The notes: generated from the letters alone by a model not told the origin. DNA of 14,687 nt from Candidatus Yonathbacteria bacterium (GCA_003489395.1 DNMN01000039.1:1-14687); one strand, 5' to 3'. Numbered from the stretch's first letter, positions 5,478 to 12,695 are shown. Numbers and translations are program-made.

Positions 5478-6479
5478 CTAAATCGTCTTCAAAAAATCGC
5501 GCGCAATTTTCTCCACCTCATCTGCATTTTTTGCATCCATCAGATGCACACGAAGTTCTTTCGCTCCATCAAAGCCGTGCACGTACGCTTTGTAATGCTT
5601 TTTCATAATGGCAAAGTTTTTAACATCACCGAGAAGTTTTTCAAATAGATGCGTGTGCTCTATAAGTATTTCAAATTTCTCCGCGAGAGTCGGTGGCGCT
5701 CCACGCTCGCGGTCAAAGAGCCACGGCGTGCCAAACATTGCGCGTCCTAGCATCACACCATCCGCACCGGTTGCGCGCGCTTTTTCACTCGCATCTACTA
5801 GGTCTCTCACATCTCCATTGCCGATGATAAGTGTGCCTGTGCCTTCGGCGAGCTTCACAGCGCGCGCGACTTCCTCCCAGCGCGCAGGAACGAGCGAGAG
5901 CTCTTTTCGTGTACGCGCGTGCACAGTAATCACCGCAGGCTTTGTTTCCAAAATCGCCCCAAGCCATTCCTCCAGATTTTCCTTGTTGTAACCAATGCGA
6001 GTTTTTACAGAAACTGGAAGTCCACCTGCACCATCCATTACCGCGCGAATTATCTCCTGAGCGTGTTTTATATCTTTCATATGCGCGGCGCCTGCTCCCT
6101 GTTTCTCTATACTTCTATCTGGGCAACCCATATTGATATCAATGCCGTCAAAACCAAGCTCTTTAATTAGCTCCGCTGTTTTTTTCATATGCTCTGGGTT
6201 TGAACCAAAGATTTGCGCGACGATTGGATGCTCATTTTTACCAAACGCAAGATCACGTTTTAAAACCTCACGTCCCGCGCTACAAAGTCCGTCCGCGGAA
6301 ACAAACTCCGTCCAAAAAACATCCGGACCACCGCCTTTCTCACCGTGTCTGCTGTACTTTGCAATCATCTGCCTAAATGCCTGGTCCGTAACATCCGCCA
6401 TTGGCGCCGACACAAAAAAAGGCTTTGGCAAGTCTGCCCAAAATCCCATTATTGGTTTTTGTGATTCGTCTTTCTTCAT
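5478..6479 (-). CDS. dus: tRNA-dihydrouridine synthase (DusB-like)
   Basis: This FMN enzyme reduces specific uridines in tRNA D-loops to dihydrouridine using NADPH. The 333-aa product is a TIM barrel with FMN-contact segment FFVSAPMADVTDQAFR near 21-36, catalytic DINMGCP at 114-120 (Cys119), SVKTRIG, TVHARTR, a phosphate-binding GNGDV, GVMLGRAMFGTPWLF and a C-terminal helical domain containing HYKAYV. All key residues are present and the length is normal. The frame stays open to 6530, but ATG at 6479 is preferred: it gives the normal Dus N-terminus, and an extended -10-like box lies 7 bases upstream inside the longer version. It overlaps no neighbour at this start; ftsQ ends 34 bases upstream. 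The sequence does not decide whether it targets the DusA, B or C position. Confidence 0.9.
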   Translation of the reverse strand: MKKDESQKPIMGFWADLPKPFFVSAPMADVTDQAFRQMIAKYSRHGEKGGGPDVFWTEFVSADGLCSAGREVLKRDLAFGKNEHPIVAQIFGSNPEHMKKTAELIKELGFDGIDINMGCPDRSIEKQGAGAAHMKDIKHAQEIIRAVMDGAGGLPVSVKTRIGYNKENLEEWLGAILETKPAVITVHARTRKELSLVPARWEEVARAVKLAEGTGTLIIGNGDVRDLVDASEKARATGADGVMLGRAMFGTPWLFDRERGAPPTLAEKFEILIEHTHLFEKLLGDVKNFAIMKKHYKAYVHGFDGAKELRVHLMDAKNADEVEKIARDFLKTI

Positions 6480-6486
6480 TACACGC

Positions 6487-6495
6487 ACTCTATCA
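6487..6495 (-). promoter_or_regulatory. Extended -10-like promoter of dus
   Basis: On the minus strand TGA TAGAGT (four of six consensus bases plus the TG) ends 7 bases before the ATG at 6479. Weaker than the others, but at the same distance. Confidence 0.4.
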
Positions 6496-6513
6496 CAATT
6501 TGTGCGTTCATTT

Positions 6514-7359
6514 CTACTGTTCAAACCCAAAAATGACTTTATTGCCGAAACGCATATCTATATATTGAAGCTTCTTTTTTGGAGCAATGTTATTTGGAAA
6601 CTGAGTTAAAATCGCCTTCTCCAAATTATTTACTAAATTTGCAGGATCTGAGGTATCTTTAAAACGCATTACAACATCTGCGAGAAAAGGATGTTTGGCG
6701 CTCGTGTGTATAGTGACCTCAATTTCATCTTCTGATTTTATATAGATGCGAAATGGCTTGCCGATGTTCTCGCGAAGAAGCTTCGTAAAACCGTTTGCTA
6801 TGGCAAATCTGTCGTACGGAAGCGACGCGCGAAGTGGCTCACCAGCTTTTTTTTCTACAAGCTTTCCGTATACTTCTATATACACGCCTTTTGAAAACTC
6901 CGGCGCTTTGTCAAACACAAATCCGCCCTCATCTATAAACCAGCAATCTTTTGAGCTTGGTTCCTCCACGCACCATAGCGCGTATGGTTTACGCTCAGAA
7001 ATATTTATAGTGATTGTGTGCTCATCATCTCGAACTGCTGAAACACTCGCAATACGAGGAAAAGTGTGTAGAAGCGTTTGATTTATTTCACCTACTGGAA
7101 ACAAATGGCTATTGTTTCTTGCATACACAAGGAAATAATTTCCAATTATTTTATCAAGCGCAATCGCGCGAACCTCGTCCGTAGAAACCGCGTTCGCGCC
7201 TTCCACATTTATCTGAATAATCTGCCATTTTTTATTATGCGATACTCCCCCACCTGCGACAAAAAATATAAGTCCAAGAAGAACAAGAATAATAAACCTG
7301 CTAAACCAGATTTGAGATTGTTCACGGAGACGGAGAAAAATATTCGTCAAACGTGTCAT
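6514..7359 (-). CDS. ftsQ: FtsQ/DivIB-like cell-division protein
   Basis: The 281-aa protein has a short basic cytoplasmic N-terminus (residues 1-20), one transmembrane segment (about 21-37, FIILVLLGLIFFVAGGG) and an external part. The latter begins with a POTRA-like domain (about 45-115): INVEGANAVSTDEVRAIA, then a Phe-Pro-Arg-Ile turn and an ISERKPYALW strand, a typical FtsQ/DivIB layout. A beta domain (about 120-250) follows. FtsQ links FtsA/FtsZ-side proteins with FtsL/FtsB and septal peptidoglycan synthesis. The gene is not in a visible division-and-cell-wall cluster: serS lies 9 bases upstream and dus downstream, so it is probably in the serS transcript. Assignment rests on architecture and POTRA features; FtsQ sequences are poorly conserved. 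Confidence 0.75.
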   Translation of the reverse strand: MTRLTNIFLRLREQSQIWFSRFIILVLLGLIFFVAGGGVSHNKKWQIIQINVEGANAVSTDEVRAIALDKIIGNYFLVYARNNSHLFPVGEINQTLLHTFPRIASVSAVRDDEHTITINISERKPYALWCVEEPSSKDCWFIDEGGFVFDKAPEFSKGVYIEVYGKLVEKKAGEPLRASLPYDRFAIANGFTKLLRENIGKPFRIYIKSEDEIEVTIHTSAKHPFLADVVMRFKDTSDPANLVNNLEKAILTQFPNNIAPKKKLQYIDMRFGNKVIFGFEQ

Positions 7360-7368
7360 ATAAATTAT

Positions 7369-8634
7369 TTATCCAATCTTTTCCTTACCTCCCATATATG
7401 GACGAAGGACTTCAGGGATTGTTATAGAACCGTCAGCATTTTGGTAATTTTCCACAAGTGGCACCAAAATGCGTGGCATCGCAATAGCAGTATTGTTGAG
7501 AGAGTGCGCAAAGCGAAGCTTGCCTTCGTTGTCTTTGTAGCGAATATTCAAACGTCGTGTTTGGAAATCGTGGAAGTACGAAGCTGAGTGAGTCTCTCTG
7601 TATGTATTTTGAGAAGGCACCCATGCTTCTATGTCGTACTTTTTTACTTGTCCGAGTCCGAGGTCACCACCGCAGTTCAAAACAACGTGATATGGAATAC
7701 CGAGCTTCTGCATAAGCTTCTCGCTATTCTCAGTGAGGTACTCGTGGAACTTTACGCTCTCCTCGTGGCTCGCCTCGCACAAAATCACCTGCTCCCATTT
7801 GAAAAATTCGTGCACACGAATGAGGCCCTTTGTGTCCTTGCTGTGACTTCCAGCCTCTCGTCTGAAACTTGTTGAGAATGATAAATATTTTTTAGGAAGG
7901 TCTGAAAGTGACAATACCTCGTCCATATGGTAACCCATCGTTCCGACCTCTGCGGTTCCTGCAAGGAAATCCCCGTCCTGAGTTTTGTAGAGGTCCTCCT
8001 CTCCTTGTGGTAAAAATCCTGTGCCCACAAGTGGCGCGCGACGCACAAGAGATGGCACCATCATTGGAATAAAGTTCTCTTTTGAAAGTTCGTTCAATAC
8101 GAATTGCGAAAGCGCAAAAACAAGACGCGCTCCGTCGCCCTTCAAAACATATCCACGAAAGCCAGCAACTTTTGTTCCGCGTTCAAAGTCAGCCATATCG
8201 TGTTTTTCAAAAAGCTCAATATGGTCTTTTGGAGTAAACGAGAATTTAGGAATCGTGCCCCATGTGCGAACCTCCACATTGTCAGAGTCTTCCTTCCCCT
8301 CTGGAACAGAGACATCAGGAAGATTTGGCACCTGAACCATGAGCGCCTGCCACACGTGCATTGCTGCGGTGAGTTCAAGTTCTTTCGCCTGAAGGATGTC
8401 CTTCAGTGACTTGGACTCAGCTATAAGCTTTTCGCGCGCCTCTACATTTTCCGCGCGTGGCACGCTGTCTGCAATCTCGTTTTGCTTGCCACGCATTGCT
8501 TCCACCTCGGCTAAAATTGCCTTGCGGTTGTCATCGGCGCTCAAAAGCTCCTGCACGTCAAAAGCAATGTTCTTTTTCTGCGCCGCTTCCTTTACAAGTT
8601 CCGCATTCTCGCGAATGAATTTAATATCTAACAT
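7369..8634 (-). CDS. serS: Seryl-tRNA synthetase
   Basis: Class II synthetase that charges tRNA-Ser (and makes Ser-tRNA-Sec where present). Length 421 aa, normal. An N-terminal antiparallel coiled coil (about 1-105) contacts the tRNA long variable arm. The catalytic domain shows GTAEV at 226-230, motif 2 FRREAGSHSKDTKGLIRVHEF (257-277), a WVPSQNTYRETHSAS segment, DFQTRRLNIRY (356-366) and motif 3 ending at Arg388 then ILVPLVENYQ. Motif 3 reads NTAIAMPR where many bacterial enzymes have GSGLAVGR, and the serine-site ExSS element reads ETHSAS. These look like lineage variants rather than damage. It is divergent from dprA, and an extended -10 box ends 9 bases before the ATG. ftsQ follows after 9 bases. 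Confidence 0.95.
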   Translation of the reverse strand: MLDIKFIRENAELVKEAAQKKNIAFDVQELLSADDNRKAILAEVEAMRGKQNEIADSVPRAENVEAREKLIAESKSLKDILQAKELELTAAMHVWQALMVQVPNLPDVSVPEGKEDSDNVEVRTWGTIPKFSFTPKDHIELFEKHDMADFERGTKVAGFRGYVLKGDGARLVFALSQFVLNELSKENFIPMMVPSLVRRAPLVGTGFLPQGEEDLYKTQDGDFLAGTAEVGTMGYHMDEVLSLSDLPKKYLSFSTSFRREAGSHSKDTKGLIRVHEFFKWEQVILCEASHEESVKFHEYLTENSEKLMQKLGIPYHVVLNCGGDLGLGQVKKYDIEAWVPSQNTYRETHSASYFHDFQTRRLNIRYKDNEGKLRFAHSLNNTAIAMPRILVPLVENYQNADGSITIPEVLRPYMGGKEKIG

Positions 8635-8643
8635 ATATGGGCA

Positions 8644-8652
8644 AGTATAGCA
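8644..8652 (-). promoter_or_regulatory. Extended -10 promoter of serS
   Basis: On the minus strand TGC TATACT, with 9 bases before the ATG at 8634. It lies back to back with the dprA promoter, 4 bases away. Confidence 0.55.
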
Positions 8653-8656
8653 GACG

Positions 8657-8665
8657 TGATAGAAT
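8657..8665 (+). promoter_or_regulatory. Extended -10 promoter of dprA
   Basis: TGA TAGAAT, ending 10 bases before the ATG at 8676. The upstream in-frame ATG at 8664 overlaps the box itself, so a transcript from here would exclude it. This decides the dprA start. Confidence 0.5.
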
Positions 8666-8675
8666 GAGTAAAATT

Positions 8676-9566
8676 ATGAGCTCAGCACATTCGTATACTA
8701 TTAGTACACTTTCACCTGAGGAATTTCCAAAAGTGCTTTTAGAAATTCCTCAGGTTCCAGAAAAGCTTTTCGTTGTAGGCGAGCTACCCGACCCAAAGGA
8801 CTACTACTATTTGTCTGTCGTTGGCTCACGCAAGTACACAAGCTACGGTAAAGAAGCATGCGAGCGAATAATAAAAGGACTCGCTGGGTATCCCATTTGC
8901 ATTGTTTCTGGTCTTGCGATGGGGATTGACGGCATTGCTCACAGAGCTGCGCTTGATGCTGGGCTTCGCACTGTTGCGGTACCGGGCTCTGGTCTTGACC
9001 AAGCAGTCATCTATCCACGCACACACCTCGGCCTCGCAAAAGAGATTGTAGAAAATGACGGCGCGCTTCTTTCTGAATATGAACCAAACTTTCGCGCGAC
9101 TCCGTGGAGCTTCCCTCAGCGCAACAGGATAATGGCGGGGCTCTGCCAAGGCGTGCTAATTATAGAAGCCGAAGAAAAGTCTGGCACCTTAATCACCGCA
9201 CGCATGGCGCTCGACTACAACAGAAATGTATTCGTAGTCCCTGGCCCAATTTTCTCCGCGACCTCAAAAGGCACAAACAATCTTTTGAGACAAGGTGCAA
9301 CACCCATCACCTCTGCAAAAGATTTACTTGAAGAGATTGGTTTCGTTGAGCAGACCTTTGGAACCCTTGATCTCACACTTTTTACACCCGAAGAACAAGC
9401 AGTGCTCATACTATTAGATGAACCACGCGAACGCGAAGAAATAATCGCATCGCTTGATACACTGCCATCACAAACGCTTTCAATTCTAACCGTGCTTGAA
9501 ATAAAAGGAGTGATTCAGGAGCGAATGGGCAAAATTGAGCGAATATTAAAAAACAGCACGGTCTAG
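8676..9566 (+). CDS. dprA: DNA-processing protein DprA (Smf)
   Basis: DprA binds incoming single-stranded DNA during natural transformation and loads RecA on it. The 296-aa product has the Rossmann-like DprA core: SVVGSRKYTSYG (47-58), SGLAMGIDGIAHRAAL (78-93), AVPGSGLDQAVIYPRTH (101-117), LLSEYEP (131-137), PWSFPQRNRIMAGL (143-156) and SGTLITARMAL then VFVVPG (169-190). A C-terminal winged-helix-like part follows (about 238-292). The N-terminal SAM-like extension of longer homologues is absent. In-frame ATGs at 8637 and 8664 exist; 8676 is chosen because the -10 box lies over them. The stop codon sits in the loop of a hairpin that serves the convergent gene. Natural competence would fit bacteria that depend on outside DNA or nucleotides, but no other com genes are in the window. 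Confidence 0.93.
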   Translation: MSSAHSYTISTLSPEEFPKVLLEIPQVPEKLFVVGELPDPKDYYYLSVVGSRKYTSYGKEACERIIKGLAGYPICIVSGLAMGIDGIAHRAALDAGLRTVAVPGSGLDQAVIYPRTHLGLAKEIVENDGALLSEYEPNFRATPWSFPQRNRIMAGLCQGVLIIEAEEKSGTLITARMALDYNRNVFVVPGPIFSATSKGTNNLLRQGATPITSAKDLLEEIGFVEQTFGTLDLTLFTPEEQAVLILLDEPREREEIIASLDTLPSQTLSILTVLEIKGVIQERMGKIERILKNSTV

Positions 9567-9575
9567 CCGTGCTGT
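9548..9575 (-). terminator. Intrinsic terminator of the 9589-9909 gene, shared with the dprA end
   Basis: A 9-bp perfect stem (9553-9561 with 9567-9575) with a 5-base loop that contains the dprA stop codon (9564-9566). The T-tract of six is on the minus-strand side, so it terminates the minus gene best; the plus-strand side has no T-run. Confidence 0.7.
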
Positions 9576-9588
9576 CAGTTAAGAATGG

Positions 9589-9909
9589 TTACTCAAGCCC
9601 CTTAATTGTACTGAGACAATTTTCCTCTACGTTATAAATATACGTGGAGACAACAATTTTCCCATCATGAGGCTTCAATACTGTTCCATTGTAATATCGT
9701 TGGATTCTAAACTTCCATAATGAAGCCCAGGCCAGACGACTGCTCGAGACAAGCATTTGAATATTGTGTCGTCCTGGTTGCCCAGGAATTCCAAACGAAA
9801 TATTTGCGTCTACCAGCATCCCAACTCTGTATTGTGCTTTAAAGAACACATCATAGGAAACCAGTGAGGCAAGTATCAGAACAGCCACAACTAAAGAAAT
9901 GTTACTCAT
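9589..9909 (-). CDS. Small single-span membrane or secreted protein, 106 aa
   Basis: No family recognised. One hydrophobic segment at about residues 4-23 (ISLVVAVLILASLVSYDVFF) could be a signal anchor. The rest is likely external: beta-rich, with VGMLVDANISFGIPGQPGRHNIQM, a Trp/Tyr-rich middle and a single Cys near the C-terminus. Features supporting a real gene are a strong SD (AGGAGG, 7 bases before ATG), an extended -10 box further up and a matching terminator. The SD-led leader of about 30 bases sets it apart from the leaderless housekeeping genes. It faces dprA tail to tail and is divergent from topA. Confidence 0.65.
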   Translation of the reverse strand: MSNISLVVAVLILASLVSYDVFFKAQYRVGMLVDANISFGIPGQPGRHNIQMLVSSSRLAWASLWKFRIQRYYNGTVLKPHDGKIVVSTYIYNVEENCLSTIKGLE

Positions 9910-9916
9910 GTCTAAT

Positions 9917-9922
9917 CCTCCT
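9917..9922 (-). promoter_or_regulatory. Strong Shine-Dalgarno site of the 9589-9909 gene
   Basis: AGGAGG on the minus strand, 7 bases before the ATG at 9909. It fixes the start and is the strongest SD in the window. Confidence 0.75.
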
Positions 9923-9929
9923 GTTTATA

Positions 9930-9956
9930 GGTAATTTACCAGCCCTTTTTATATCA
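9930..9956 (-). promoter_or_regulatory. Extended -10 promoter and palindrome upstream of the 9589-9909 gene
   Basis: On the minus strand TGA TATAAA (9948-9956) would start transcription near 9941. Just there lies the perfect odd palindrome GGTAATTTACC (9930-9940), a possible operator over the start site. The role of the palindrome is inference from position only. Confidence 0.4.
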
Positions 9957-9995
9957 TCTTATTTAATTACCGTCAATATTGAGCCACTGGACAAT

Positions 9996-10025
9996 TTGCA
10001 AAATAAAATGGTTCGTAGTACTAAT
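9996..10025 (+). promoter_or_regulatory. Possible topA promoter
   Basis: TTGCAA (9996-10001) and ACTAAT (10020-10025) with an 18-base spacer; the -10 ends 8 bases before the ATG at 10034. No TG extension. A weak AGAGG also lies 3 bases before the ATG and could act as an SD if the transcript starts earlier. Confidence 0.3.
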
Positions 10026-10033
10026 AGAGGTTA

Positions 10034-12259
10034 ATGACCACTAAATCATACAAACTTCTCATCGTTGAATCACCATCAAAGGCGAAGACGATTGGAAAAT
10101 ATCTCGGTGATGATTACATTGTAAAGGCAAGCGTGGGACACGTACGCGACCTTCCAAAATCAAACAAACAAGCTATTGATATTCCCGGTGGCTTTATTCC
10201 GCATTACGAAATTTCAAAAGGAAAAGCGGAGGTGCTCTCTGAGATTGATTCTCTCGCAAAAAAAGCAAGCGAGGTGTTGCTCGCAACAGACCCCGACCGT
10301 GAAGGTGAAGCTATCGCATGGCACATTGCAGAGGCGTGCAAACTAAAAAACCCAAAGCGTGTTACGTACCACGAGATTACAAAGACTGCAATTGAGGAAG
10401 CTATCGCGCACCCACGTAAGATTGATCAGAACCTTCGCAAAGCGCAAGAGGCGCGACGTGTTTTGGACAGACTCGTGGGATACGACCTCTCGGGTCTCAT
10501 TTGGAAAAAGGTACGATACGGCCTTTCAGCTGGGCGTGTGCAGTCCCCCGCTCTACGTATAATAATGGAGCGTGAGCGTGAAATCCGCGCGTTCATTCCC
10601 GAAGCATATTGGTCGCTCACCGCAAAAGTAAAAACTGAGAAAGGTTTTGAACTTGAACTTTCATGTACAGAGGAGCCTCGCGATGAAAAAATCGTAAAAG
10701 ATATTTTAAAAATTGGTCGCTCAAATCAGTGGATTGTGCGTGAAGTAAAAGAAAGCGAAGTGGGTCGCGCGCCAAAAGCGCCGTTTATCACATCCACTCT
10801 CCAGCAGGCAGGCTCGTCTCGTTTCGGCTTTGCGCCTTCGCGTACTATGGGCATCGCGCAAAAGCTCTACGAAAAAGGTTTCATTACATATATGCGTACC
10901 GACAGCACGACACTTTCTGCTGACGCTCAAAAAGCAGTTATAGCAGAGGCAACGAAACGCTACGGCGCAGAGTCCGCAGAAGCGCGTGTATACAAAACAA
11001 AATCAAAGAACGCGCAGGAAGCGCACGAAGCTATTCGCCCTACCGATATGAGCAAGGACACCCTCGGCATCAACCCCGAGGAGAAAAAACTTTACAAGCT
11101 CATCTGGGCGCGCACAATGGCGTCGCAAATGGTGGACGCGAAGCTCGCAAGGACAACTATCCTCGCGAACGTGCGTGACTTTTCTATACCGAATTTCTCT
11201 GTAACTGGCTCGCGCGTTATTTTCCCCGGTTGGCTTTCCTCAGACCCAGACTCGCGTGGCGAGGATGTGGAACTTCCAAAAGTCGCCGAAGGCGAATCGC
11301 TGATTTTACTTTCATTGGATGATGAAGCAAAGTTTACAGAACCGCCTTCACGCTACTCCGAAGCAGGTCTCGTGAAGGAACTTGAAAAACGCGACATTGG
11401 TCGCCCTTCTACGTACGCGTCTATTATAAAAACTATTTGCGACCGTGGGTACGTGATCAAAGACGGAAAAACTTTAAAGCCCACAGACACTGGTGACGTG
11501 GTGAGCTCATTTCTTGAGGAACATTTCGCAAATTATATTTCTGATACATTTACCGCGGAGATGGAAAACAAGCTTGACGATATCGCAAACGGCGAACGCG
11601 AGTATGTAAAAGTTCTCAAAGAATTTTATGGACCCTTTACGAAGGACCTAAAGGCAAAGGACAAAATTGAGAAGCAGACCAACATGGGAGACGCTGACCC
11701 AAAGCACAAATGTCCAAAGTGCAATGGCCCGATGATTATCAAACTCGCTCGCAATGGAAAATTTCTTTCATGTAAAAAATATCCAGACTGTGAAGGCGCG
11801 CGCACAATAGACGGCGAGGAGCTAGAGGGACCGCGTGACACGGGCGAGCTTTGTCCAAAGTGCGAAAAAGCAAACCTTGTTGAGCGTGACGGACGTTTTG
11901 GAAGATTCATCGCCTGCGGAAGCTACCCTAAATGTAAGTTTATTAAAAAAGACGAGACTGCCGCGCTCCTAAACCACACAGGTGTTGGATGTCCTGTTTG
12001 CAAAAAAGGTTTTATGACTGAGCGCAAAGGGCGTTTTGGAATTTTTTATAGTTGCACCGGCTACCCAGACTGCAAGTACGCTATAAAGGCAAAGCCAACT
12101 GGAAAAATTTGTCAGTATCCAAAAGTAGACGGCACCCCTTGTGGCTCGCTTATGATGGATGGCACGAAGACAATTCCAGAACGTTGTTCCGACAAAACCT
12201 GCCCGAATCACAACCCACACAAGTTGGAAAAAGCGAAGATTGACGCCAAGGAGAAATAA
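10034..12259 (+). CDS. topA: DNA topoisomerase I (type IA)
   Basis: Relaxes negative supercoils by single-strand passage through a 5'-phosphotyrosine intermediate. The 741-aa protein starts with a Toprim domain (about 6-120; Glu12 in VESPSKAKTIG, acidic triad in ATDPDREGEAIAWH at 84-97). The RVQSPALRI segment (168-176) and the catalytic FITYMRTDS (283-291, Tyr286) follow, then AHEAIRPT and GRPSTYASII. The C-terminus carries three classical topoisomerase zinc ribbons (Cys clusters at 560-585, 607-633, 653-680) and a fourth, atypical Cys cluster (693-724, CQYP...CG...C...C). These ribbons bind single-stranded DNA and, in E. coli, RNA polymerase. All catalytic residues are intact and length is normal. 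A small membrane-protein gene follows after 38 bases on the same strand. Confidence 0.97.
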   Translation: MTTKSYKLLIVESPSKAKTIGKYLGDDYIVKASVGHVRDLPKSNKQAIDIPGGFIPHYEISKGKAEVLSEIDSLAKKASEVLLATDPDREGEAIAWHIAEACKLKNPKRVTYHEITKTAIEEAIAHPRKIDQNLRKAQEARRVLDRLVGYDLSGLIWKKVRYGLSAGRVQSPALRIIMEREREIRAFIPEAYWSLTAKVKTEKGFELELSCTEEPRDEKIVKDILKIGRSNQWIVREVKESEVGRAPKAPFITSTLQQAGSSRFGFAPSRTMGIAQKLYEKGFITYMRTDSTTLSADAQKAVIAEATKRYGAESAEARVYKTKSKNAQEAHEAIRPTDMSKDTLGINPEEKKLYKLIWARTMASQMVDAKLARTTILANVRDFSIPNFSVTGSRVIFPGWLSSDPDSRGEDVELPKVAEGESLILLSLDDEAKFTEPPSRYSEAGLVKELEKRDIGRPSTYASIIKTICDRGYVIKDGKTLKPTDTGDVVSSFLEEHFANYISDTFTAEMENKLDDIANGEREYVKVLKEFYGPFTKDLKAKDKIEKQTNMGDADPKHKCPKCNGPMIIKLARNGKFLSCKKYPDCEGARTIDGEELEGPRDTGELCPKCEKANLVERDGRFGRFIACGSYPKCKFIKKDETAALLNHTGVGCPVCKKGFMTERKGRFGIFYSCTGYPDCKYAIKAKPTGKICQYPKVDGTPCGSLMMDGTKTIPERCSDKTCPNHNPHKLEKAKIDAKEK

Positions 12260-12287
12260 GTATAGTCTTTCGGTAGATATTACTTAC

Positions 12288-12292
12288 GGAGG
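12288..12292 (+). promoter_or_regulatory. Shine-Dalgarno site of the 12298-12618 gene
   Basis: GGAGG, 5 bases before the ATG at 12298. A TATAGT hexamer at 12261-12266, two bases after the topA stop codon, could be its -10, giving a leader of about 25 bases. Read-through from topA is the alternative. Confidence 0.6.
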
Positions 12293-12297
12293 TTGTT

Positions 12298-12618
12298 ATG
12301 TTTGAAAAACTGGGTACAACAAGTTTGAGCTTTGCATGGCTTGGCTCAGTACTGATTTTCCTAGCAATAGTTTGTATTGTTTTTGCTTTTTACCTTCTTT
12401 ACAAAATCTGGACCGCGAACCCTGAGCTCCTCAAAGAATACCGAAAAATGAGAGAACTTTGTGATCTTGCAAATAGCGGACACAAAGGTGCACGCCTGCA
12501 GTGTGAGCATAATCCTCTAATAAACAAGGGTATGCGCCTTTGTGAGGATGGTGTGAACGTAGAGTCGACTTACTCAGTTCCTATGTATTTATTTTACCAA
12601 ATATGGGGTCATTATTGA
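12298..12618 (+). CDS. Small single-span membrane protein, 106 aa
   Basis: No family recognised. The N-terminal 12 residues are followed by one long hydrophobic segment (about 13-37, AWLGSVLIFLAIVCIVFAFYLLY). The rest is a soluble part rich in Leu, Glu, Lys and Arg (NPELLKEYRKMRELCDLANSG), with Cys at about 55, 69 and 82 that might form disulfides or bind metal. The C-terminus is aromatic (YLFYQIWGHY). It has a good SD site and its own strong terminator, so it is likely a real, separately ended gene. Like the other 106-aa protein across topA it is SD-led and membrane-anchored, but I see no clear sequence similarity between the two. Confidence 0.65.
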   Translation: MFEKLGTTSLSFAWLGSVLIFLAIVCIVFAFYLLYKIWTANPELLKEYRKMRELCDLANSGHKGARLQCEHNPLINKGMRLCEDGVNVESTYSVPMYLFYQIWGHY

Positions 12619-12628
12619 TCCCTAATTT

Positions 12629-12669
12629 CACCGCATGCAAACCTAGTTTGCATGCGGTGTTTGCTTTTC
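12629..12669 (+). terminator. Intrinsic terminator of the 12298-12618 gene
   Basis: A perfect 13-bp stem (12629-12641 with 12647-12659; arms contain CCGCATGC and GCATGCGG) with a 5-base loop, followed by an interrupted T-run (TTTGCTTTT). It begins 10 bases after the stop. Confidence 0.8.
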
Positions 12670-12681
12670 CTGACTTCTTCC

Positions 12682-12687
12682 CATAAT
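12682..12687 (+). promoter_or_regulatory. Possible -10 box of rel
   Basis: CATAAT, five of six consensus bases, ends 8 bases before the ATG at 12696, in the gap after the terminator. There is no TG extension; TTGCTT 15 bases upstream could be a weak -35. No SD site. Confidence 0.4.
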
Positions 12688-12695
12688 ATGGATAG

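Noticed and set aside
6480..6530. A 17-residue N-terminal extension of the dihydrouridine synthase
   Set aside because: It overlaps the end of ftsQ, contains the putative -10 box and adds residues not expected in Dus proteins.
8637..8675. Upstream in-frame starts of dprA at 8637 and 8664
   Set aside because: Both lie at or before the -10 box and in the serS promoter, so a transcript from that box would not contain them.
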